Source of the DNA: Legionella longbeachae
GTDB taxonomy: Bacteria > Pseudomonadota > Gammaproteobacteria > Legionellales > Legionellaceae
Length of the DNA: 5,719 bases
Direction: 5' to 3'
Assembly: GCA_016191305.1 (NCBI GenBank)
Contig: JACPOX010000159.1
Span: 1 to 5,719 of the forward strand
Position numbers and translations under genes: made by a program. Under the pieces are notes generated by a model. The model had not been told where the DNA came from. It did no database searches and saw nothing but the letters and a program-made list of their open reading frames with translations. Position 1 is the first letter of the stretch. The number at the start of each line of letters is the position of its first letter. Positions 1-5,719 of the stretch are shown here, one piece after another.

Positions 1-17
1 CGCTAGACGATGGGGAC
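1..17 (-). tRNA. tRNA-Glu, 5' end only (cut by window edge)
   Basis: Read on the minus strand from base 17, the sequence begins GTCCCCATCGTCTAG. This matches the 5' acceptor strand and start of the D-arm of bacterial tRNA-Glu (E. coli begins GTCCCCTTCGTCTAG). Only the first 17 bases lie in the window, so the anticodon is not visible and the isotype rests on this 5' signature. It lies 36 bases downstream of tRNA-Ala on the same strand, with no terminator between them, so the two are probably cotranscribed. Confidence 0.75.
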
Positions 18-31
18 CCTGAACATTTTTT

Positions 32-53
32 CCATCAACATCTTAGATGTTGA

Positions 54-56
<3 letters not shown>
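32..56 (-). other. Perfect 11-bp hairpin between tRNA-Ala and tRNA-Glu, overlapping the tRNA-Ala CCA
   Basis: Bases 32-42 (CCATCAACATC) pair perfectly with bases 46-56 (GATGTTGATGG) around the 3-base loop 43-45. On the minus (transcribed) strand the stem starts with the CCA 3' end of tRNA-Ala (bases 56-54) and is followed by GGAAAAAATG. There is no U-run after it, so it does not look like an intrinsic terminator. It more likely marks a processing point in a tRNA-Ala/tRNA-Glu precursor. The base pairing is seen directly; the processing role is inferred. Confidence 0.65.
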
Positions 57-129
<73 letters not shown>

Positions 130-143
130 AAAATTAGGTTCGC

Positions 144-172
144 AGTTTAAAGAGCTCCTCTAATACTGTCAA
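144..172 (-). promoter_or_regulatory. Sigma-70 promoter of the tRNA-Ala/tRNA-Glu unit
   Basis: On the minus strand a perfect -35 box TTGACA (bases 172-167) is followed by a 17-bp spacer and the -10 box TAAACT (bases 149-144). A GC-rich discriminator-like stretch GCGAACC follows. Transcription would start near base 136-138, only about 7-9 bases before the mature tRNA 5' end at 129. A consensus -35, a 17-bp spacer and a GC-rich discriminator are typical of stable-RNA promoters under stringent control. The boxes are seen; growth-rate control is inferred from that pattern. Confidence 0.8.
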
Positions 173-325
173 GTAATTTTTATATATTTTAGGAAAGAAT
201 CGTTTTTAACTCTCCAACACAACCAACATTTGGGGCTTTTATCTAATTAAAATATAGTATTGAATATTTCTCAATTAAATCAAATGATCATTTTTATTTA
301 CAATAAGTTAACTTTTTAATTATAT

Positions 326-359
326 TATTCTAAATTCTATTTCTATATATTCTAAATTC
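326..359. repeat. 12-bp direct repeat TATTCTAAATTC, two copies 22 bp apart
   Basis: TATTCTAAATTC occurs exactly at 326-337 and again at 348-359. The start-to-start distance of 22 bp is close to two helical turns, so a protein could meet both copies on one DNA face. The copies lie about 80-110 bases upstream of the GTG start of the large gene, in or near its likely promoter. The second copy also forms the 5' arm of the stem-loop at 352-400. An operator function is inferred; in such AT-rich DNA chance is a real alternative. Confidence 0.5.
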
Positions 360-400
360 GGCAGTTGAATCATAGCGAGAGAACCAATTGCCAAATTTAG
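352..400 (+). promoter_or_regulatory. Long imperfect stem-loop in the 5' leader of the large gene
   Basis: Bases 352-358 pair with 394-400 (7 bp). A C359/A393 mismatch follows, then bases 360-367 (GGCAGTTG) pair with 385-392 (CAATTGCC) through 8 bp that include one G:U. This leaves a 17-base purine-rich loop at 368-384. The stem ends 36 bases before the GTG start, so if transcription begins upstream of 352 it would form in the mRNA leader. The sequence after it is GTTTATATAAGG, not a U-run, so it is a poor intrinsic terminator. It could act on mRNA stability or translation, or be a DNA-level protein site. Confidence 0.5.
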
Positions 401-424
401 GTTTATATAAGGAATCTTAATTAC

Positions 425-429
425 AGGAG
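425..429 (+). promoter_or_regulatory. Ribosome-binding site AGGAG of the large gene
   Basis: AGGAG ends 7 bases before GTG at 437, which is ideal Shine-Dalgarno spacing. This site decides the start: the frame has a stop (TAG) at 398-400, no ATG, GTG or TTG between that stop and 437, and no in-frame ATG until codon 257. Confidence 0.9.
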
Positions 430-436
430 TATTACT

Positions 437-3400
437 GTGTCTCATCATTCAGAAAATAAGTACCTTAAATCTTTGCTTGAACATCTGATTACTACATACG
501 AAACAGAGATAAATTATACTCCTTTGCCAATCGAGCTAGATTCCAAACAAATCTCTAAAGAAGATATTACTACTCTATTGAATTTTGTTCGCGAAGCACG
601 CAAGCGACTTTTTATTTTCACAATACCTGATAATGAACCTGCCTCAGACGAACTTGCTCTTAATGCACGTCGCTCAGTGTTAGATAAAACGGCAAATAAG
701 ATACTTCAAAGCACTTCCATCGAACCTAAAATTTACCCATTAAAAAAAGCATTGAACAGCAATTCGTCTTCAGTTCGAGCTCGGATTCAAATTCAAAAAA
801 GTTTTGTTCTACCCAAACTACCAAATATCAAAAAAGATATTGAACAAGAGCAAACAGAGCATGTAATAATACCTGTGCTCAACATAGTCCCGGTCGATTT
901 ACCTGAGTTCCCTAAGCTAACGAAACAACTAAAAGCATTAGATATTGAGTATTTACACGATGCTATCTTATTAAAAATCAAAGAGTATGAATATGTTTTT
1001 AAGGACGGTATTATCCCAGGCAATCTACCCAAGGGATTCTATATTAATAAAGAAAAAAAAGCCCTTTGTTATACTGAGACACCAAGAAGATTCCCCTCTG
1101 CATTAGCACCTGTACTTAAAAAACAAGAACTCTTTAGTTTACCTTCATCTGAACAAATCACCACATTATTACCTAATCTTACTCAAAGCACTATTAAACT
1201 ACTCATGGATACTCAGTACTCATTAGCACAAAAAAATGCGTTGAGCAGCTTGTTACTCCCCCATGAAGATGAATTTAAGGCCTTACTTCAATTGCACAAA
1301 TCAGTTGAATTGATCATTCCCCTACTTTGTAAACAATTCATTCTTGGTGGGGAGGCCCACACTATTTTATTAATCAGACTTCTCAAAGCCTGTCTGAATA
1401 AAAAAATTAGTCTTGAGTTTCTTAATAGTCCTCAAGTACAAAATTCATTATTAAATCCGCGTGGTATTAAGAATCTTCAAAAACTAATTTCTCTCCCAGC
1501 AGAACAAAAAGAATGGTGGAATAAGCTCGTCGATGCACATCTTAATTATGATAAAAATAGTTTTGATTTTAATGAATTTTTTGAATCATACACACAAATT
1601 TTCATCTCTAGAATAGCCGAAAAAAACCTTACTCTACCTAATCCATGCCCTATTGAACATAATGGGCATCTGCTTATCACGTTGAACCGAGTACTCGATG
1701 TTATTGAGCAGGCACAAAATCCACAGGAACAGTGTCTTTCCTTATCCCAACTTAATTGGGGATCAACAGGTGTCCATTATGCCATGATTCAGAAATCTGA
1801 TCCTGAAAAATTAAAACAAGTCGCTTCTTGTATGCATCTTGAAAACACCGAAGATTCAATTACCGATCCGGAATTAATATATAAGGATATTGAAAACGAG
1901 CATATTGAATTAAAACCTTGGTTATATCGCTATATGGGACAGCATTGGAAATCGCAAATCAGACTATCCAACATTCAAGCCCAACTCTTTGAAATCGAAA
2001 AACTGAATGGCTGGACTACCATACAAAAAAATCAATTAATTTTTATATTAACTTGTACTTTTGCAGATAACACTGAATTAACTGCCGAACAATGGAAAAA
2101 AAACTTAGAGAAAATCATTAGCCTATTACAATCACTAAATGAAAACAATCGAAGTGATATACTACAGGGTCTCTCTAGATGTTTTAAGTTCAAACCTAAT
2201 CCTTCTTTCACGCAAATTAAAGTCTTAATAAATCAATGTATTGAACTCAAGGACAGTTTTCCTATTAAAAACTTCAAAGAAGATCTGGTTAGTCCCTTAG
2301 TTTCGCTTTTGGAAAATGAAGGCTTTGAATTGCTAAATTGCTTGCAAGAACGTATTCAAAAAACAGATCCAAATCCCCAAGAAAATCAATTCTCTCATTC
2401 CATCATGGCTTCATTTCCAACATTGTTACAAAAAAATCGCAATAATTTATCTCCCGAACTCATCAAATTATTGGCAAAATTAAATGAGCCAGAATTAAGT
2501 CAAATCCATACTGAGGAGATAATAGACGCACTTAAAAACGTGCAAACAAAAAAAGGGGATGTTTTTACTAATACCGTAAAAAGTACTTTAAGCCAAATCA
2601 ATATATCAAAATCGCAAACACTTCCAAATGTAGAGCAAGTGAAATCATTGCTCAACACACTCGCCGAAACAACAAACAACTTACCTGAAGAATATAAAAC
2701 TCTGGATCAGCAGGAATCTTGGTTAAAAAACTTGATTATTGATAAAAATTTATTACCAGGTTGTGTGTTAGGGAATGGAGATATTTCCAAACTTGATGAT
2801 CTTATTGTTGATGCTTTGGTTGATGCAGTTAAAAAAAGAAGTGCAGCGTTTAAAATAGATACTCTGAAATCTGCATTATTAGAAAATTTGAATGTTTTTA
2901 TTGTACCACAACAGTTACGAGACCAATTAAATAAAGACCTAATCCCTCTTTTTGATGCAATAAATGATCTCGTTAATCTCTTACAAAGCCCCAATCCCAA
3001 ATTTCCTGAGGTTATTGAAAAACTTCAATTTTTTGAAAAAACTAAGCCAGGTCTACTTGAAGGAATGTTTTCAGTAAGCATCCTCGGGACAACTAAAGGT
3101 GAATACATCTTAAATTTTTTACTAACAGGAAAAAGAAATCCATCTGACAACATTACCGGTTCTGCGTTCGCTACAGTTTTAAGCAAACTTCATGGTCTAT
3201 TTGTTTCACAAATGAAGGCCTTCTTTGATAATCCACAAAATAATGTCATAGTAAAAGATTTGGATCTAAATACTAGTCTTTCCTGGTTAACCTCTTTTAA
3301 CAATGCGCATTCGTTAACCTTCTTTTTTAAAGAGGAGTTGATCCAGAAAAAAGTATTGCCTGCTTTGAAAAAAACATTGCAACAATTGAATACCCAAGAT

Positions 3401-5719
3401 TCAGATTTTGAAAATAGTATTCTTGATGAAGCGGCTATAATCTCTGAAGATGAACCGTCTGATCAAGCACTTCAACAATATAAAAATAAAATAGAGTCTA
3501 TTGCCAATTATCTTAATTTACTTATTGATATCAATGGTAAACTACCTAGGCAATTTAATAAAATATATAAACAACTCAGCACTGGCGCCTTAGCTCGCTT
3601 AAATTATTCGCAGAAGCATATCCTGATTAACAAATTAATCCACGATAAATCCGAAATGCTTGATCTCTATTTAAAGCTAACTACACAAGCTTTGGAAGAA
3701 AACCTAAATGCCGATAACAAAGCGATTGAACGAGCTATCAATGGATTAGTTGAGCTATTCAAATTAGCTGATCTTGAACCAGAAACACAAGTGATGTTCT
3801 TTAAAATGAGTATGGCGCATAACTTAAAAAGCACTAGCCCTTTCCCTTTAGCTGCTTTAAATGAATTAAAGAAATCTAATTTACCAGAACAGACTAAGTC
3901 TTTAATTATAAAGCAAATTATTCAAATTATAACTAATCTCTCAGGCCAAGGATCTGCGGAGCTAGTCCAAGGTCTGGTACTACAAACTCAATTGTTTTTA
4001 AGTGATAATCAAAACCTGGCCGACCTCAGCATTTCCCTACTAAAACGAGTTTCATCTGAAAATCCTAATCAAGATCTAAGTGCCTACCCACTGATACTCC
4101 AACAATTGGGTTCGATTAGTCTGGAAAATAGAGGAAAAATTGCCACTATCTTAATTGACCTAGCTACTAATAAAAAAGATGATTCGGTAAATTTATTCGC
4201 CTTGCTAGAAATAGCCAAGGGCTTAGGACGACGTTCTACAGAAGATATCAATCAAGTCTTAAAATTGTTCGCAACGCCCCCCTTTCCCAACACACAAAGT
4301 TTAAATTCTGCTCTGTTAGCACATGATTCTGAAAAACTCCGAGCCTACTGTTTAAATTTTGACAAAAACCCCTTTGCTAAAACAGGTGAAAAAAGAAATC
4401 TATCGAAACAATTTGCAACAGATCGAATTAAAGAAGCTCTATCAAGTTTGCAGGACATGCTTCAAGAAAGTGATTTTCCGTATTCCCTGCAAATGAAACT
4501 TGCAAAACAATTAACCTATATTGAAACAATAGGCTATACCGACCCATTAAATCCCAATGATTTCAAGAATCTCAAAAAATTAACTGCACATTCTCGCCAT
4601 GATTTAAAAAATGAGGTCAGTATATTACTGCAACAATTGCGATCAAAATCGATTACAGCAGACCAAATGGAAATAACCTACCTGGAACTTTTAGCCTATC
4701 TTAGAGAAATATACTTTCGCACCACCGGCTTGTTTCCCAATACAACACAAATGCTCATTCTATTATTAGCGATACATGATCCTACTTCCAATTTATTGAT
4801 GCGTATAAAAACAGGAGAAGGGAAAAGTATCAATACACCCATGTTATCTGTTCTCCAATGGACACAGGGGGGGACTGTCGATCAGTGTACAGCCAATCCC
4901 ACTCTTCTTATTAGAGATTTTGAGAATAACTGCGAACCTTTTTTTAAATTTTTGGGAATTAAATCAGCCCTTATCCAAAGTCATAGTGCTCCTGAAACAT
5001 ACCAACTTGATGGCATTAACTGCTCCACAGTTGAAGATATGTCTATTTTTCGTTTAGCAGCTAAAGAAGCAAAAAAAGAAAATTTACTTGAAAATGAGGA
5101 TCCAATTCATGTAGTTTTAGATGAGTGTGATGATGCACTTTTAGATCAAATAACACTTTATAAATTAGTTGCCGAAACGGATACTTCTGTCAATTCAGAA
5201 AGCAATCCAGCTCAATGGATTTACCCACTTGCCCATCGCTTTATCAACTTGAAAACATTTCGCAATCTTGATCCTTCTTCAAGTAAAGTTTGGGATGAAG
5301 AAGAAGATTTAGAGCAATTCAGATTATTCCTCAATAAAGAAATCAATGACAAATATAATGGCAATGTTGAAAAGCAAAATTATCTAATGGCATCAAGCAA
5401 TACACAACTCAAACAATGGATTCATGCCAGCTGTATTGCAGCAACTTTGATTGAAAACAAACACTATATTGTCCAACCTCTGAAAGAAAAAGATGAAGCC
5501 GGTCATGAAGTAACAAAAAAAATTATTTGCGTCCCTCTCATTCGTAGTACTCCTAAATCAGGTTCAATCTTTACTGAAGCAGTACAACAGGCTTTGCAAG
5601 CGAGATTAAAAGCTGAACGTAAAGATCAGGCTCATTACTTTTTTATTGATGCTGTTCCTTCCGTACTTAGTAGTCAATCTGCTCGTGGTTTAATAAAATT
5701 TTACCAAAATACAAAGGGA
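437..5719 (+). CDS. Giant protein with C-terminal SecA-like DEAD ATPase domain (partial, no stop in window)
   Basis: One uninterrupted frame of 1761 codons runs from GTG at 437 to the window edge. The start is set by the AGGAG at 425-429 and an upstream in-frame stop. There is no signal peptide or obvious membrane segment, so the product should be cytosolic or exported by a route that needs no Sec signal. Residues 1 to about 1430 are Leu-, Lys-, Asn- and Gln-rich and look all-helical. They include a Trp/Cys-containing segment at about 352-451 and an acidic linker at about 986-1011. I do not recognise a family there. From about residue 1431 the chain matches the first nucleotide-binding domain of SecA, with Walker A TGEGKS and Walker B DECD. 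Housekeeping SecA is about 900 residues and has its ATPase near the N-terminus, so this is a distinct SecA-related protein. By context and style it could be a large secreted effector or toxin of a Legionella-like bacterium, but that is inference. Nothing in the window suggests an operon partner. Confidence 0.93.
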   Translation, partial: MSHHSENKYLKSLLEHLITTYETEINYTPLPIELDSKQISKEDITTLLNFVREARKRLFIFTIPDNEPASDELALNARRSVLDKTANKILQSTSIEPKIYPLKKALNSNSSSVRARIQIQKSFVLPKLPNIKKDIEQEQTEHVIIPVLNIVPVDLPEFPKLTKQLKALDIEYLHDAILLKIKEYEYVFKDGIIPGNLPKGFYINKEKKALCYTETPRRFPSALAPVLKKQELFSLPSSEQITTLLPNLTQSTIKLLMDTQYSLAQKNALSSLLLPHEDEFKALLQLHKSVELIIPLLCKQFILGGEAHTILLIRLLKACLNKKISLEFLNSPQVQNSLLNPRGIKNLQKLISLPAEQKEWWNKLVDAHLNYDKNSFDFNEFFESYTQIFISRIAEKNLTLPNPCPIEHNGHLLITLNRVLDVIEQAQNPQEQCLSLSQLNWGSTGVHYAMIQKSDPEKLKQVASCMHLENTEDSITDPELIYKDIENEHIELKPWLYRYMGQHWKSQIRLSNIQAQLFEIEKLNGWTTIQKNQLIFILTCTFADNTELTAEQWKKNLEKIISLLQSLNENNRSDILQGLSRCFKFKPNPSFTQIKVLINQCIELKDSFPIKNFKEDLVSPLVSLLENEGFELLNCLQERIQKTDPNPQENQFSHSIMASFPTLLQKNRNNLSPELIKLLAKLNEPELSQIHTEEIIDALKNVQTKKGDVFTNTVKSTLSQINISKSQTLPNVEQVKSLLNTLAETTNNLPEEYKTLDQQESWLKNLIIDKNLLPGCVLGNGDISKLDDLIVDALVDAVKKRSAAFKIDTLKSALLENLNVFIVPQQLRDQLNKDLIPLFDAINDLVNLLQSPNPKFPEVIEKLQFFEKTKPGLLEGMFSVSILGTTKGEYILNFLLTGKRNPSDNITGSAFATVLSKLHGLFVSQMKAFFDNPQNNVIVKDLDLNTSLSWLTSFNNAHSLTFFFKEELIQKKVLPALKKTLQQLNTQDSDFENSILDEAAIISEDEPSDQALQQYKNKIESIANYLNLLIDINGKLPRQFNKIYKQLSTGALARLNYSQKHILINKLIHDKSEMLDLYLKLTTQALEENLNADNKAIERAINGLVELFKLADLEPETQVMFFKMSMAHNLKSTSPFPLAALNELKKSNLPEQTKSLIIKQIIQIITNLSGQGSAELVQGLVLQTQLFLSDNQNLADLSISLLKRVSSENPNQDLSAYPLILQQLGSISLENRGKIATILIDLATNKKDDSVNLFALLEIAKGLGRRSTEDINQVLKLFATPPFPNTQSLNSALLAHDSEKLRAYCLNFDKNPFAKTGEKRNLSKQFATDRIKEALSSLQDMLQESDFPYSLQMKLAKQLTYIETIGYTDPLNPNDFKNLKKLTAHSRHDLKNEVSILLQQLRSKSITADQMEITYLELLAYLREIYFRTTGLFPNTTQMLILLLAIHDPTSNLLMRIKTGEGKSINTPMLSVLQWTQGGTVDQCTANPTLLIRDFENNCEPFFKFLGIKSALIQSHSAPETYQLDGINCSTVEDMSIFRLAAKEAKKENLLENEDPIHVVLDECDDALLDQITLYKLVAETDTSVNSESNPAQWIYPLAHRFINLKTFRNLDPSSSKVWDEEEDLEQFRLFLNKEINDKYNGNVEKQNYLMASSNTQLKQWIHASCIAATLIENKHYIVQPLKEKDEAGHEVTKKIICVPLIRSTPKSGSIFTEAVQQALQARLKAERKDQAHYFFIDAVPSVLSSQSARGLIKFYQNTKG
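1490..1789 (+). other. Trp/Cys-rich putative module in the N-terminal region (residues about 352-451)
   Basis: This segment stands out from the Leu/Asn/Lys-rich helical background. It contains a WW pair (EQKEWWNKLVDAH), an aromatic run (FDFNEFFESYTQIF), a NPCPI turn, an EQAQNPQEQC helix and a NWGSTGVHYAM motif. Clustered Trp, Cys, Pro and Gly of this kind usually mark a folded domain core rather than a repeat or linker. I do not recognise the family and assign no function. Confidence 0.4.
4727..5719 (+). other. SecA DEAD-like ATPase domain (NBD1 and likely preprotein-crosslinking-like insert) within the large protein
   Basis: Residues are numbered from GTG 437. Q1438 in FPNTTQ sits where SecA has its Q-motif Gln. 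MRIKTGEGKS (1455-1464) aligns with SecA MRTGEGKT, with Lys1463 as the nucleotide-binding Lys. TANPTLLIRDFEN followed by FFKFLGI (about 1486-1508) parallels SecA TVNDYLAQRDAE and FLGL. INCSTVEDMSIF (about 1527-1538) sits where SecA has ITYGTNNEFGF. HVVLDECDDALLD (1558-1570) matches YALVDEVDSILID. K1463 to D1562 is 99 residues, against 101 in E. coli SecA. The next stretch lacks the RTPLI of SecA, but EAVQQALQARLKAE (1714-1727) resembles the QALEAKE that closes the SecA insert. IKFYQNTKG (1753-1761) resembles the segment just before GxTGT. Catalytic residues are kept, so ATP hydrolysis is likely; the second motor domain lies beyond the window. Confidence 0.88.
4867..4873 (+). repeat. G7 homopolymer inside the ATPase domain
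   Basis: Seven consecutive G bases lie in codons CAG GGG GGG ACT, 13 residues after the Walker A Lys. Both sides align with SecA in the same frame (TGEGKS before, TANPTLLIRDFE after), so the length seen here is the in-frame state and not a sequencing slip. In a strongly AT-rich gene such a run is conspicuous, and a one-base slip would remove the Walker B motif and everything after it. Confidence 0.7.

Larger units (their letters stand above)
130..436. other. AT-rich divergent intergenic region, no gene seen
   Basis: This roughly 300-base gap separates the leftward tRNA unit from the rightward large gene. The right half (about 240-360) is strongly AT-rich. No reading frame with a plausible ribosome-binding site is present on either strand; the best candidates are 11 and 17 codons. 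A perfect palindrome AAATGATCATTT lies at 282-293. No consensus plus-strand promoter stands out. Weak pairs are TTACAA (298-303) with TATATT (321-326, 17-bp spacer) and TTAACT (308-313) with TAAATT (331-336, 17-bp spacer). The promoter of the large gene is therefore probably within 290-340, but I cannot fix it. Confidence 0.6.

Noticed and set aside
282..293. Palindrome AAATGATCATTT followed by T-rich sequence, as an intrinsic terminator
   Set aside because: The palindrome is contiguous with no loop and is almost all A/T, so it cannot form a stable terminator stem. No plus-strand transcript is known to end there.
284..319. Short plus-strand frame of 11 codons starting at ATG 284
   Set aside because: No ribosome-binding site precedes it, it is very short, and it lies in extreme AT-rich DNA where such frames arise by chance.
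793..1032. Minus-strand frame of 79 codons
   Set aside because: It lies wholly inside the long plus-strand coding frame, has no visible homology, and its Ser/Ile/Leu-rich composition is what antisense reading of this AT-rich gene produces.
2707..3000. Minus-strand frame of 97 codons
   Set aside because: It is antisense to the large gene, low in complexity and without any recognisable domain; it is best explained as a shadow.
437..5719. Annotation as the housekeeping preprotein translocase SecA
   Set aside because: The SecA-like ATPase begins only at about residue 1431, the protein is far longer than SecA, and the motif Ib-like and RTPLI-like regions diverge.

Overview
The window holds a short tRNA cluster on the minus strand at its left edge (1-129), an AT-rich divergent intergenic region (130-436), and one very large plus-strand reading frame that fills the rest (437-5719) and runs off the right edge without a stop. 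The host looks like an AT-rich gammaproteobacterium. The tRNA-Ala(GGC) and the start of tRNA-Glu are of standard bacterial type, with CCA encoded in the tRNA-Ala gene. The size and style of the protein (Leu/Lys/Asn/Gln-rich, mostly helical, no signal peptide) resemble giant proteins of intracellular Legionella-like bacteria. That placement is an inference from style and composition, not from a sequence match.

The tRNA unit reads leftwards. A near-consensus sigma-70 promoter (TTGACA, 17 bp, TAAACT, then a GC-rich discriminator) lies just ahead of tRNA-Ala(GGC). A perfect 11-bp hairpin follows whose first three bases are the CCA end of the tRNA, and then tRNA-Glu begins and is cut by the window edge.

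The intergenic region contains no credible gene. It holds a 12-bp palindrome, a 12-bp direct repeat spaced 22 bp apart, and a long imperfect stem-loop that would sit in the 5' leader of the large gene. A clear AGGAG ribosome-binding site then leads into a GTG start.

The large gene encodes at least 1761 residues. Roughly the first 1430 form a long, probably all-helical region that I cannot assign to a family. From about residue 1431 the protein turns into a SecA-type DEAD-like ATPase domain: a Q-motif-like Gln, Walker A TGEGKS with Lys1463, a motif Ia-like segment, a motif Ib-like segment, and Walker B DECD with Asp1562. The 99-residue spacing from the Walker A Lys to the Walker B Asp is almost the same as in E. 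coli SecA (K108 to D209). The window stops just where the next SecA motif (GxTGT) would be expected. This is a SecA-like motor carried at the end of a giant N-terminal extension, not the housekeeping translocase, and it is the main point of interest here.
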